Shown: positions 1 to 8,985 of the stretch, in pieces | How the letters are laid out: each line of letters begins with the position of its first letter | Position numbering within the stretch: position 1 is the first letter of the stretch | Source of the DNA: JBATTK01 sp049670505 | GTDB taxonomy: Bacteria; Bacteroidota; Bacteroidia; Flavobacteriales; Flavobacteriaceae | DNA: 64,000 bases | NCBI GenBank assembly: GCA_049670505.1 | Contig: JBATTK010000041.1 | Location: forward strand, 8,639-72,638 | Direction: 5' to 3' | Notes under the pieces: generated by a model | Seen by the model: the letters and a program-made list of their open reading frames with translations, nothing else | The model's database searches: none | Told to the model about the DNA's origin: nothing | Program-made: the position numbers and the translations under genes

Positions 1-2212
1 ACCCGGATGATAAGGGAATGGAAGAAAAGGGATAGATAAGATTTTTAACATCCCTAATGTAACCTGTTAATTCCAACCCTATTCTACCGCTAAGAAATGA
101 GAAATCGGCCCCAAACTCTATTTCTTGGGAGGTTTCCGGTTCCAGATTAGCATCTCCCAGTTGGGCAGATTGGTTGTTCTGTCCTACAGTGGGCAAAGCC
201 AATCCCGGGACACCACCTATGGAAGTAGGCCCCAATGGAGTGTATAGCGAACCGAATCTTGCGCTACTTCCAGTTTCTCCATATGCAACTCTTAGTTTAA
301 ATAAATTAACGGCATCCACATTCCAAAAATCAAAATTGGCAACATTTATGGCTAAAGATGCCCTTGGAAAGGCGAAGAACTTATTGGGATCTCCGTTCAA
401 ATTGGATTTATCGAATCGTACTCCGGCGGTCGCAATAATTTTATCATCCCAGTTTACCGTACTCTGTCCAATAAGACCAAACTCCTCCTCTTCCGTTAAT
501 CGCTGGAAAACGGCAAAGGAATTTCCTTGTGCCAAATTCTTTTGGGTAGGAAATAATTGGGTCGTCTGATTAATGACGGCATCACTCTCGAAATTGAGAT
601 ACGAAAGACCGAACTGGCCATTAATGCTTATGTTGCTATCCGTAGTATAATCCAACAAGGCAAACGCACTGTAATTGAGTTGTAACGAATTGGTATTTCC
701 GGCACTTATAAAACCGTCCGTTGTTGCCCGTTGTGTTTGTTGGAATTCCGGAATATAGACAAATGTCTTTGCCTGAAAATAATCCAACCCGCCGTTGGCC
801 GTAAACTTTAGTTGAAAATTATCATTGGTTATCGCTTTGAATTCCACATTGGCCCCTTGGATATATCTGTTGATATCTTCGTAGTTATCTATTAAATCCC
901 GGTTTAAAATGATATTGGTAGCGGCAAACCTGCCATCGGGATACACTCCATCCGCATTTGGAAACAAATTTTCCCAATCCGCCGTAGTCAGTGCTAGGTT
1001 ATACCCTACGCTGAATCCGCCATTGTTTTCGTTACCTACAGGGCCCCTATCCGAACGGCTGTTCACATAGTTGGAAGAAAAACCTACCTTCAACTTATCG
1101 TTAAAGACATGGTCTAGATTTAACCGCAAGGAATTGCGCTCATACCCGGTCCTTTGCATGATCCCGTCCTCATTTCTGCGACTAGCATTAAAATAAAACT
1201 TTGTTTTGTCGCTCCCTCCGGATATGGATAATCTGCTATCTACAATAATACCTTCCTCCCCATACAATTCTTCTTCATAATTAAAAAGCTGTCCGTTAGC
1301 GACCGCTTGTTCAAAAATTGGGACTTCATCAGCTCCAAAAACAGATGCAACCGTCGCGGATGTAAATTGCCTTCGCCCCGCAAAATTTTGAATGGTATTA
1401 AAGCCCACATCCTGATCAAACTTAACAACGGTCTTTCCCGCGGCCCCTCTTTTGGTTGTAATGATTACAACCCCGGCATTGGCCCTCGTACCATAAATAG
1501 CGGCAGCAGATGCCCCTTTAAGTACTTCTATGCTCTCTATATCATCCGGGTTAATATCCGAAACCCTATTGGAGCCACCTTCTTCCCTACCGGCATTGGC
1601 GCCAGAGGCAACGGAAGATCCATTGGACAATTGAATATTACTGATATAAACGCCATCGACGATAAACAGGGGTTGGTTGTTTCCTGACAGGGAGGAAATT
1701 CCCCTTAACCGCACAGCGGTCTGCCCACCAGGAGCGCCACCGGCAGAGTTGATATTGACTCCTGTTAATTTACCATACAACGCCCCGTCCAAAGTAGCGC
1801 CAGTTGTTGTTCCCGTAAGCGCTTCACTGTCTACGGTAGAGACACTATTGGCCAAATTGGATCGCTTGATGCTCGATACAAGCCCGGTTACGACCACCTC
1901 ATCCAAATTGGTAACATCCACGTTCATTTGAATGTCTCCCGCCCCCGATGCAGGTACTTCTACAGTAGAATACCCTATAAAGGAAAAAACGAGTGTGGCT
2001 CCTTCCGGAGCCTCCAGGGAATAATTTCCGTCAAAGTCGGTAAGCGCTCCAATAGCCGACCCCTTTACGGTAACCGAAACCCCGAACAAGGGTTCACCAC
2101 TACTTGCATCCGTAACAGTTCCGCTTACCATGTCCTGAGAAAAGACAAGTAACGGAAGTACGGAAAACAATAGTAAAAATACACTTTTGAGTAAAGTTTG
2201 TTTCATTTTCAT
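1..2212 (-). CDS. SusC/RagA-type TonB-dependent outer-membrane receptor (partial)
   Basis: N-terminal 737 residues of an outer-membrane TonB-dependent transporter; the C-terminus lies beyond the left edge. After a signal peptide ending near LLVFSQ comes a carboxypeptidase-regulatory-like domain (about residues 25-110, with GTVTDASSGEPLFGVSV and LVFSFIGY), then the plug domain with LDEVVVTG and the SusC signature GASAAAIYGTRANAGVVIITTKRG-like stretch split around residue 230, then beta-barrel sequence. This architecture is typical of SusC proteins that import glycans or peptides with a SusD lipoprotein. A susD gene would lie to the left and cannot be seen. The start has two nearby Met codons (2212 and 2206); I take the first. 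The substrate cannot be told from this part. Confidence 0.93.
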   Translation of the reverse strand, partial: MKMKQTLLKSVFLLLFSVLPLLVFSQDMVSGTVTDASSGEPLFGVSVTVKGSAIGALTDFDGNYSLEAPEGATLVFSFIGYSTVEVPASGAGDIQMNVDVTNLDEVVVTGLVSSIKRSNLANSVSTVDSEALTGTTTGATLDGALYGKLTGVNINSAGGAPGGQTAVRLRGISSLSGNNQPLFIVDGVYISNIQLSNGSSVASGANAGREEGGSNRVSDINPDDIESIEVLKGASAAAIYGTRANAGVVIITTKRGAAGKTVVKFDQDVGFNTIQNFAGRRQFTSATVASVFGADEVPIFEQAVANGQLFNYEEELYGEEGIIVDSRLSISGGSDKTKFYFNASRRNEDGIMQRTGYERNSLRLNLDHVFNDKLKVGFSSNYVNSRSDRGPVGNENNGGFSVGYNLALTTADWENLFPNADGVYPDGRFAATNIILNRDLIDNYEDINRYIQGANVEFKAITNDNFQLKFTANGGLDYFQAKTFVYIPEFQQTQRATTDGFISAGNTNSLQLNYSAFALLDYTTDSNISINGQFGLSYLNFESDAVINQTTQLFPTQKNLAQGNSFAVFQRLTEEEEFGLIGQSTVNWDDKIIATAGVRFDKSNLNGDPNKFFAFPRASLAINVANFDFWNVDAVNLFKLRVAYGETGSSARFGSLYTPLGPTSIGGVPGLALPTVGQNNQSAQLGDANLEPETSQEIEFGADFSFLSGRIGLELTGYIRDVKNLIYPFSSIPLSSG

Positions 2213-2368
2213 ATGTGTTAGAATTAGCAGTTTAACTCTTTGATTTAACAAAGAATTTACCCAATTTATGCTTTTTTTTTATTTTTCCTAACATACCCTT
2301 AACTAATTAACATGTATTTCTGTTAAAAATCATCATAATTTTTTTTAGCGGGTACAAGCTTATCTTCT

Positions 2369-2376
2369 TAACTTTG
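2369..2376 (+). promoter_or_regulatory. -7 promoter box of aspS
   Basis: TAACTTTG matches the Bacteroidota sigma-A -7 consensus TAnnTTTG and lies 25 bases before the aspS ATG, giving a predicted leader of about 20 bases. No clear -33 TTTG is visible. Confidence 0.55.
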
Positions 2377-2401
2377 CCCCTTATATCATGACATACCAAT
2401 A

Positions 2402-4156
2402 ATGTATAGAGACCATACTTGCGGGGAATTAAGAGCATCGCATATCAATACAGAAGTCACCCTTTCCGGATGGGTACAAAAAACAAGGGACAAAGGTTTT
2501 GTAATCTGGATAGACCTTAGGGACCGCTATGGAATAATTCAGCTTGTTTTTGACGAAGAACGCAGTTCAAAGGAGCTTTTGGGAAAAGCAAGATCCGTGG
2601 GAAGGGAATTTGTTGTACAGGTTAAGGGAACAGTGATTGAAAGAGCCTCCAAAAATGAAAACATCCCTACCGGGGCCGTTGAAGTCTTGGTTTCCGAACT
2701 CCATGTCTTGAACGATGCTTTGCTACCCCCTTTTACCATTGAGGATCGAACGGATGGTGGCGAGGATCTTAGGATGAAATACCGCTATTTGGACATCCGC
2801 AGGAACCCCGTAAAAAATAATCTGATTTTTCGTAGCAAGGTAAGCATGGAAGTACGAAAATATCTTTCCGAGCAGGGTTTTATCGAGGTAGAAACCCCGT
2901 ATTTGATAAAGTCCACTCCTGAAGGGGCCCGGGATTTTGTGGTGCCCAGCCGTATGAACGAGGGGCAGTTTTATGCCCTTCCACAATCTCCACAGACTTT
3001 TAAGCAACTGTTGATGATCGGTGGCATGGATAAATACTTTCAAATCGTTAAATGTTTTAGGGACGAAGACCTTAGGGCGGACCGGCAGCCAGAGTTTACA
3101 CAAATAGATTGTGAAATGGCCTTTGTGGAACAAGAAGACATCTTAAATGCCTTTGAAGGACTTACCAAATATCTCTTAAAAGAAATCAATGGCATCACTA
3201 CTTCCAAATTCCCTAGAATGACCTACGACGAGGCAATGCGAAGATTTGGCAACGACAAGCCCGATATACGCTTTGCAATGGAGTTTGGGGAATTGAACGA
3301 AGTTGCCCAACATAAAGATTTCAACGTTTTTAATTCTGCCGAGTTAGTTGTAGGAATAGCTGTTCCTGGAGGAGCATCCTATACTAGGAAAGAAATAGAC
3401 GCCCTCGTAGATTGGGTACGCAGACCTCAAGTTGGGGCCAAAGGAATGGTCTATGTAAAATGTAATGAGGACGGCACCTACAAATCTTCCGTGGATAAGT
3501 TTTACGACCAAGAAGATTTGGCGCAATGGGCCAAAATAACACATGCTAAATCCGGAGACCTTATTTGTGTGCTCTCCGGTGATACCGCCCCAACCAGAAC
3601 ACAACTTAGTGCACTCCGTATGGAAATGGCGGAACGTTTGGGATTGCGAAAAGCGGATGAGTTCGCTCCGCTATGGGTCTTAGATTTTCCCCTATTGGAA
3701 CTCGATGAGGAAACCGGAAATTACCATGCCATGCACCATCCTTTTACATCGCCCAAACCCGGACAGTTGGAACTTTTGGAAACCGATCCCGGTGCCGTTA
3801 AGGCCAATGCCTATGATCTGGTACTGAACGGAAACGAAATAGGGGGAGGGTCTATCCGTATCCATGATAAAGAAACCCAGGCCACCATGTTCAAACATTT
3901 GGGTTTTACCCCGGAAGAGGCAAAAGCGCAATTTGGCTTTTTAATGGATGCCTTTCAATATGGCGCTCCTCCCCATGGTGGAATTGCATTTGGATTGGAT
4001 AGATTGGTAGCTATTTTAGGAGGACAGGAAACCATTCGGGACTTTATCGCCTTTCCCAAAAACAATAGCGGACGTGATGTTATGATCAATGCGCCGGCAC
4101 CTATTGATAACAAGCAGTTAAAAGAGTTGAGTTTGAAGTTGGATATGCCATCCTAA
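2402..4156 (+). CDS. aspS: Aspartate-tRNA ligase
   Basis: Class II aminoacyl-tRNA synthetase charging tRNA-Asp in the cytoplasm. The 584 residues match the usual bacterial AspRS length. An OB-fold anticodon-binding domain comes first (about 1-110), then the catalytic core with motif 2 (FRDEDLRADRQPEFTQ, about 218-233), the bacterial GAD insertion (about 285-420) and motif 3 (GIAFGLDRLVAIL, about 527-539). The end FPKNNSGRDVM is the usual Asp-specific C-terminal segment. The ATG follows a TAnnTTTG promoter box. Whether it also charges tRNA-Asn (non-discriminating form) cannot be settled from this window. Confidence 0.97.
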   Translation: MYRDHTCGELRASHINTEVTLSGWVQKTRDKGFVIWIDLRDRYGIIQLVFDEERSSKELLGKARSVGREFVVQVKGTVIERASKNENIPTGAVEVLVSELHVLNDALLPPFTIEDRTDGGEDLRMKYRYLDIRRNPVKNNLIFRSKVSMEVRKYLSEQGFIEVETPYLIKSTPEGARDFVVPSRMNEGQFYALPQSPQTFKQLLMIGGMDKYFQIVKCFRDEDLRADRQPEFTQIDCEMAFVEQEDILNAFEGLTKYLLKEINGITTSKFPRMTYDEAMRRFGNDKPDIRFAMEFGELNEVAQHKDFNVFNSAELVVGIAVPGGASYTRKEIDALVDWVRRPQVGAKGMVYVKCNEDGTYKSSVDKFYDQEDLAQWAKITHAKSGDLICVLSGDTAPTRTQLSALRMEMAERLGLRKADEFAPLWVLDFPLLELDEETGNYHAMHHPFTSPKPGQLELLETDPGAVKANAYDLVLNGNEIGGGSIRIHDKETQATMFKHLGFTPEEAKAQFGFLMDAFQYGAPPHGGIAFGLDRLVAILGGQETIRDFIAFPKNNSGRDVMINAPAPIDNKQLKELSLKLDMPS

Positions 4157-4234
4157 CCATAATCCTCCAAGTGCCGAGGCAGTTTTCGGTATGCTGTGGG
4201 ATTTTTTAATACTTTTAGAAGTGTAATAGTCCAT

Positions 4235-6019
4235 ATGCCGGCCCCAAAAAAAAATATTGTTACCAGTTTTTTAAAATGGCGGTATAAGCATATCTCCAAT
4301 AAGACCTTTACCCATATTTTAAGTGTAGTAGTTGGCCTATTGGCGGGATTGGCATCGGTTACCTTAAAGAACCTGACTTATTTTATTGAGGCCCTTTTGG
4401 AAAAAGGTGTTATTTTCTCTAATAACCAATTGTACTTTATTCTGCCCATTGTAGGGCTTACCCTAGTGTATTTATATGTAAAATATATCTACAAAGAGCC
4501 CTTGGAACATGCCATATCCTCTATCCTTTTCACCTTGTCCAAAAAGAAGGGCATTATGAATCTGAAAAAAATCTATGTTCCATTGATTACCGCTCCTTTA
4601 ACTGTAGGTTTTGGAGGTTCGGTGGGACTATTAGGCCCCGCGGTAGCGTCCGGTGCGGCTATAAGTTCAAATTTCGGAAGGCTTTTTCATATTGATACCA
4701 AAACACGCTCCTTATTAATCGCTTGTGCTTCCGCCGGTGCAATTGCCTCCATTTTTCAATCACCCATTGCAGCCATTATCTTTGCCGTAGAGGTCTTTAG
4801 TCTGGATTTAACCATGCTTTCCATGCTTCCCCTTTTATTGGCCTCTATTTCAGGAGTCCTTACCTCTTACTTCTTTTTGGGCAATCAATCGCTTTTTGAT
4901 TTCACGCTTACGGATAACTTTGAGGTAAAAGACACTTTATTCTATATTCTTTTAGGCGTAGGGACCGCTATTGCATCTATCTATTTTACTAAAATGTATT
5001 TTACCATACTCACATTCTTTAAGCGGTTCAGAAGCCCTAAATACAAACTTTTGGTAGGCGGACTCTCCATTGGCGCAATGCTTTATTTTATCCCCCCGCT
5101 GTATGGTGAAGGTTTTGGTTTTATCAATAATCTACTGGAAGGAGATCACATACTGGCCTTGGGGAAAACCCCTTTTGACAGCTATACGAATAATATCTGG
5201 ATAGTGATAGCCTTGCTTTTCGGCATTACCATTTTTAAAGCCGTAGCCATGACCACGACCTTTGCCGCCGGTGGTGCGGGAGGCATCTTCATTCCTACCA
5301 TGGTTATGGGCAGTGCCTTGGGCAATGTGGTGGCCAAGGTTATCAATAACTCGGAACTGGGCTTCCATGTTTCGGAAAGTAATTTCACTTTAGTAGGTAT
5401 GGCGGGCCTTATTTCGGGAGTAATCCACGCACCGCTTACCGCTATATTTTTAATTGCGGAGATTACCGGAGGGTATGACCTATTTGTGCCGCTTATGATT
5501 ACCTCCGCCATCTCTTATCTGATTACCAAAAACACGGTAGATCATACCATTTACACCAAGGAATTAGCACGCATAGGAGCGCTACTCACCCATAACAAAG
5601 ATCAAACCGTGCTTACCCTAATGCAACTGGATGATGTTATTGAACAAAATTTTAAGGCGGTGGAGCCGCATATGACCTTAGAGGAAATGTTGCATAGATC
5701 GGTCGCAAAATCCACACGGAATATATTTCCTGTCATTGATGATAAGCAGGTGCTGGTAGGTATTGTTTTACTGGATGACATTCGGGAATTTATGTTCGAC
5801 ACCTCTTTGTATAAAAACACAAAAGTGGAGACCTTTATGCATCATGCCCCTGAATATATATTTTATAAAACGGATACCATGCAGCAGGTAATGCAAAAAT
5901 TTCAGGACAGCGGGGCTTGGAACTTGCCCGTTATTAAAGAAGGAAAATATTATGGCTTTGTTTCAAAATCCAAATTACTGACGGCCTACCGTAGAAAGTT
6001 GATTAACTTTACAAAATAA
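4235..6019 (+). CDS. ClC-type chloride channel/transporter with CBS domains, gating glutamate absent
   Basis: Integral membrane protein of the voltage-gated chloride channel family, with about ten hydrophobic segments and two C-terminal CBS domains (about residues 455-585) that usually bind nucleotides. The GxFxP ion-path motif is present as GIFIP. The other two signatures have diverged: where transporters carry GREGP (or GLEAP/GLEGP), this protein reads GLLGP (codons 4625-4639), so the gating glutamate is leucine (residue 133), and the GSGIP-like motif appears as EHAIS. By family knowledge such a protein should not exchange protons and may act as a passive channel. I chose the ATG at 4235 (MPAPKK) over an in-frame GTG at 4196. 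It may be cotranscribed with aspS, 78 bases upstream. Confidence 0.9.
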   Translation: MPAPKKNIVTSFLKWRYKHISNKTFTHILSVVVGLLAGLASVTLKNLTYFIEALLEKGVIFSNNQLYFILPIVGLTLVYLYVKYIYKEPLEHAISSILFTLSKKKGIMNLKKIYVPLITAPLTVGFGGSVGLLGPAVASGAAISSNFGRLFHIDTKTRSLLIACASAGAIASIFQSPIAAIIFAVEVFSLDLTMLSMLPLLLASISGVLTSYFFLGNQSLFDFTLTDNFEVKDTLFYILLGVGTAIASIYFTKMYFTILTFFKRFRSPKYKLLVGGLSIGAMLYFIPPLYGEGFGFINNLLEGDHILALGKTPFDSYTNNIWIVIALLFGITIFKAVAMTTTFAAGGAGGIFIPTMVMGSALGNVVAKVINNSELGFHVSESNFTLVGMAGLISGVIHAPLTAIFLIAEITGGYDLFVPLMITSAISYLITKNTVDHTIYTKELARIGALLTHNKDQTVLTLMQLDDVIEQNFKAVEPHMTLEEMLHRSVAKSTRNIFPVIDDKQVLVGIVLLDDIREFMFDTSLYKNTKVETFMHHAPEYIFYKTDTMQQVMQKFQDSGAWNLPVIKEGKYYGFVSKSKLLTAYRRKLINFTK

Positions 6020-6027
6020 TTCCCAAG

Positions 6028-6285
6028 ATGCGAATACGATATATTATCATCATAATAGTCTTACTCTCTTTTGGTTCCATTATCTATGGATTTACCATTA
6101 AAGAAGACGACACCGTATTTGCCAATAAATGCATCGGAGTAGGCACCATAGGGCTTTTTCTCATTGCCATGCCCATGTTCCTGATCAAAGAAAGCAAAGG
6201 CAAAAAAGTAAAGGATTATATGCTTACCGAAGAAAACATTAGAAAAATGAAAGGAAAAGATGGGAAAAAATCCGAAAATCAATAA
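6028..6285 (+). CDS. Small two-TM membrane protein, unknown function
   Basis: I do not recognise a family. The 85 residues contain two hydrophobic helices (about 5-22 and 38-53) joined by a short acidic loop, and a lysine-rich soluble tail (KESKGKKVKDYM to KGKDGKKSENQ) that is probably cytoplasmic. It begins 8 bases after the ClC gene and is likely translated from the same transcript, so it could be an accessory protein of that channel. That link is inference from position only. Confidence 0.7.
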   Translation: MRIRYIIIIIVLLSFGSIIYGFTIKEDDTVFANKCIGVGTIGLFLIAMPMFLIKESKGKKVKDYMLTEENIRKMKGKDGKKSENQ

Positions 6286-6376
6286 TTTTTCCAAGATTTG
6301 ATTATCGATTTAAGTAAGTCTGAACAAAAAAATATAACTTAGTATCTCAAATTTTTATTTTTTTAATTTTAATTGA

Positions 6377-6568
6377 ATGACTGGAACAGTAAAATTTTTC
6401 AATGGATCTAAAGGATACGGGTTCATTACGAACGACGACACCGGAAAAGACATCTTTGTTCATGCTACCGCATTAAACGGTGTTGAACTGAACGAAGGAG
6501 ACAAAGTAGAATATCAGGAAGAAGAAGGAAGAAAGGGAGTGGTTGCCGCACAAGTGCAGGTAATCTGA
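6377..6568 (+). CDS. Cold-shock domain protein (CspA family)
   Basis: Sixty-three-residue single cold-shock domain that binds single-stranded RNA/DNA and melts mRNA structure. RNP1 is seen as KGYGFI (about 12-17) and RNP2 as DIFVHATAL (about 25-33). It starts MTGTVKFFNGSKG, the canonical N-terminus. The gene is monocistronic: an AT-rich 90-base leader region precedes it and a strong intrinsic terminator follows 30 bases after the stop. The AU-rich leader is in keeping with temperature-sensitive translation, but no defined thermosensor fold could be confirmed by eye. Confidence 0.96.
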   Translation: MTGTVKFFNGSKGYGFITNDDTGKDIFVHATALNGVELNEGDKVEYQEEEGRKGVVAAQVQVI

Positions 6569-6597
6569 TCATATTATTTTATTTTGAATGGATTGCG

Positions 6598-6624
6598 ACC
6601 CTGACGTTTCTGTCAGGGTTTTTT
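6598..6624 (+). terminator. Intrinsic terminator of the cold-shock gene
   Basis: ACCCTGAC and GTCAGGGT form an 8-bp stem around a 6-base loop, followed directly by a run of T. Confidence 0.9.
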
Positions 6625-6631
6625 AATTAGA

Positions 6632-6645
6632 GCCTGTTAACACTA
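6632..6645. repeat. Partial copy of the GCCTGTTAACACTA repeat
   Basis: GCCTGTTAACACTA here is identical to the terminal inverted repeat of the 155-bp element at 17445-17599. The next 25 bases (AATGGGATTTCC) also resemble the interior of that element next to its end, but no matching second end follows, so this looks like a decayed or solo end. It lies in the 3' intergenic space between the cold-shock gene and tadA. Confidence 0.55.
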
Positions 6646-6687
6646 GGCCAAAAAAAATGGGATTTCCATTTTCTAAAACTTAAGATT

Positions 6688-7137
6688 CTAGTTCAGATTT
6701 CGTTTTTGAATAAAGAATTTTTTCAATAACTCGGAGGCTTCCCCTTCCAAGATACCACCGATAATTTTTGATTTGGGGTGCAATTGGGTCCCCATTATAC
6801 CACAACCCCTTTCCGGGTCTTTCGCCGCATATACTATTTTTGGTATCTGGCTCCAGTATAATGCCCCCGCACACATTTGGCAAGGCTCCAAAGTAACATA
6901 GAGTGTGCAGTTATGCAGATACTTTCCACCCAAAAAATTAGCGGCCGCGGTAATGGCCAACATCTCGGCATGGGCGGTAACATCGTTCAATTGTTCCGTT
7001 AAATTATGTGCCCTTGCAATAACCCTGTCCTTTACCACAACTATAGCTCCAATAGGTACTTCTCCTTTATCAAAAGCGGCTTCCGCCTCCTGCAAGGCTT
7101 TCTTCATAAAATAGGTATCATCGAATTTCAAAACCAT
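6688..7137 (-). CDS. tadA: tRNA-specific adenosine deaminase-type nucleoside deaminase
   Basis: Zinc-dependent cytidine-deaminase-fold enzyme of 149 residues. The catalytic HAE is in VTAHAEMLAI (about residues 56-65) and the zinc-binding PCxxC in LEPCQMCAGALYWS (about 86-99). These features and the length fit TadA, which converts A34 to inosine in tRNA-Arg(ACG). A guanine-deaminase-like relative is less likely but cannot be excluded by eye. It is divergent from dxs, with 75 bases between the two starts. The C-terminal extension EASELLKKFF is typical of the TadA group. Confidence 0.9.
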   Translation of the reverse strand: MVLKFDDTYFMKKALQEAEAAFDKGEVPIGAIVVVKDRVIARAHNLTEQLNDVTAHAEMLAITAAANFLGGKYLHNCTLYVTLEPCQMCAGALYWSQIPKIVYAAKDPERGCGIMGTQLHPKSKIIGGILEGEASELLKKFFIQKRNLN

Positions 7138-7195
7138 AAAATCAAAAATACAATTTTAGACGTGTACATGTAAACATGAAAAAATGAATTTAACG

Positions 7196-7203
7196 TACAT
7201 TTG
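7196..7203 (+). promoter_or_regulatory. -7 promoter box of dxs
   Basis: TACATTTG matches TAnnTTTG. The dxs ATG lies only 9 bases after the box, so the predicted mRNA leader is about 3-5 bases, nearly leaderless. No clear -33 TTTG. Confidence 0.45.
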
Positions 7204-7212
7204 TCCCTTACT

Positions 7213-8985
7213 ATGGCAATATTACATAAAATTGACTCTCCGGCGGATCTTCGTGAGCTCATTCCAAGCGAGTTACCCCTGCTTGCCAAGGAACTCCGGG
7301 ATTTTATTATAGACATCGTTGCCACAAAAGAAGGGCATTTAGGAGCCAGCTTAGGAGTAGTAGAACTTACCATTGCCCTACACTACATCTTTGATACTCC
7401 AAACGACAAATTGATTTGGGATGTAGGCCACCAAGCTTACGGACATAAAATAATAACGGGCAGAAAAGAAATTTTTGATACCAATAGGCAATTAGGAGGT
7501 ATCAGCGGTTTTCCAAAACGCAGTGAGAGTACCTATGATGATTTTGGGACAGGACACAGTTCTACCTCTATCTCGGCGATATTGGGTATGGCCATAGCTT
7601 CCAAAATAAAGGGAGAATTGAATAAGCAACATATTGCGGTCATTGGCGATGCCTCCATTGCCAGTGGTATGGCTTTTGAAGGATTGAACCATGCAGGGGT
7701 TACTGACGCCAATATCCTGATTGTCCTAAATGACAATGCTATAGGGATAGATCCTAGTGTAGGTGCTTTAAAAAAATACCTCACTAACGTAAAAAAGGGC
7801 ACTGCCAAAGACGAAAATATTTTTGAGTGTTTAAATTTTGACTATACGGGGCCCTTAGACGGACATGACCTAAATGCGTTATTGGAAGAATTAAAACGGT
7901 TGAAATTGGTAAAAGGGCCTAAGTTTTTGCATGTTATCACCACCAAAGGAAAAGGATTACGGAAAGCAGAAGAAAACCAAGTTACCTATCATGCACCCGG
8001 AAAATTCAATAAACTTACCGGGGACTTAATTACCAAGAACAATGTTGGGGAATCTCCTAAATACCAAGATGTATTCGGGCATACCCTAGTAGAGCTCGCT
8101 GGGCAGAACAAAAAAATAGTGGGTATCACCCCGGCCATGCCCACTGGAAGTTCTTTAAAATATATGATGCAACAAATTCCGGATCGTGCTTTTGATGTGG
8201 GTATCGCAGAGCAACACGCAGTTACTATGGCGGCAGGTATGGCAACTGAAGGATTGGTACCCTTTTGCAACATTTATTCTACTTTTCTTCAACGCGCCTA
8301 TGATCAGGTAATTCACGATGTTGCCCTACAAAATTTACCTGTCATATTCTGTTTAGATCGTTCAGGGTTGGTCGGCCAAGACGGGGCTACCCATCATGGG
8401 GTCTTTGATATGGCATTTTTAAGATGCATCCCCAACCTCATCATTTTTTCACCTATGAATGAGATCGAGCTAAGGAATATGATGTATACGGCACAGTTGG
8501 GATTGCCGCATCCCATTGCCATTAGATATCCAAGGGGCAGGGGAGCAATCAAGGATTGGAAGCTCCCTTTCGAAACTATTCCTATGGGGAAATCACAGGA
8601 GTTGAAAAAAGGCACAAAAATTGCTGTGCTTACCATTGGTCATGTGGGCAATATGGTTTTAAGTCTTATACAAGAATTAAATCACCCTAAAGAAATAGGT
8701 CATTACAATATGCGTTTCGTAAAACCTTTGGACATAAATTCCCTTCAGCATATTTTTGATACCTACGAATATATAGTTACCCTTGAGGACGGTTGCAAAA
8801 TGGGCGGGTTTGGTAGTGCCATCTTGGAATTTGCCAATGTATCGGGATATCGGAAAAGCGTAAAAGTTTTTGGTATAGAAGACACTTTCATCACCCATGG
8901 AACTATAGAAGAACTCCATAAGAAAGCACAAATAGATTTTTTATCCGTAAAGAAATACCTAAAAAGTATCCTCAATGCAGCATAG
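7213..8985 (+). CDS. dxs: 1-deoxy-D-xylulose-5-phosphate synthase
   Basis: Thiamine-diphosphate enzyme joining pyruvate and glyceraldehyde 3-phosphate, the first step of the MEP isoprenoid pathway. The 590 residues include the early GHLGASLG motif, the ThDP/metal site around IGDASIASGMAFEGLNHAG and LNDN (about 143-175), and the transketolase-like pyrimidine domain with GIAEQHAVTMAAG (about 330) and DRSGLVGQDGATHHG. A slightly longer frame begins with TTG at 7201, but that codon lies inside the promoter box, so I use the ATG at 7213. The length is a little below the 620-640 usual for proteobacterial enzymes, as is common in Bacteroidota. Confidence 0.96.
   Translation: MAILHKIDSPADLRELIPSELPLLAKELRDFIIDIVATKEGHLGASLGVVELTIALHYIFDTPNDKLIWDVGHQAYGHKIITGRKEIFDTNRQLGGISGFPKRSESTYDDFGTGHSSTSISAILGMAIASKIKGELNKQHIAVIGDASIASGMAFEGLNHAGVTDANILIVLNDNAIGIDPSVGALKKYLTNVKKGTAKDENIFECLNFDYTGPLDGHDLNALLEELKRLKLVKGPKFLHVITTKGKGLRKAEENQVTYHAPGKFNKLTGDLITKNNVGESPKYQDVFGHTLVELAGQNKKIVGITPAMPTGSSLKYMMQQIPDRAFDVGIAEQHAVTMAAGMATEGLVPFCNIYSTFLQRAYDQVIHDVALQNLPVIFCLDRSGLVGQDGATHHGVFDMAFLRCIPNLIIFSPMNEIELRNMMYTAQLGLPHPIAIRYPRGRGAIKDWKLPFETIPMGKSQELKKGTKIAVLTIGHVGNMVLSLIQELNHPKEIGHYNMRFVKPLDINSLQHIFDTYEYIVTLEDGCKMGGFGSAILEFANVSGYRKSVKVFGIEDTFITHGTIEELHKKAQIDFLSVKKYLKSILNAA

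Noticed and set aside
174..2152. Several plus-strand frames over the left 2.2 kb
   Set aside because: All are shadows of the minus-strand SusC-like gene, which reads with typical motifs throughout.
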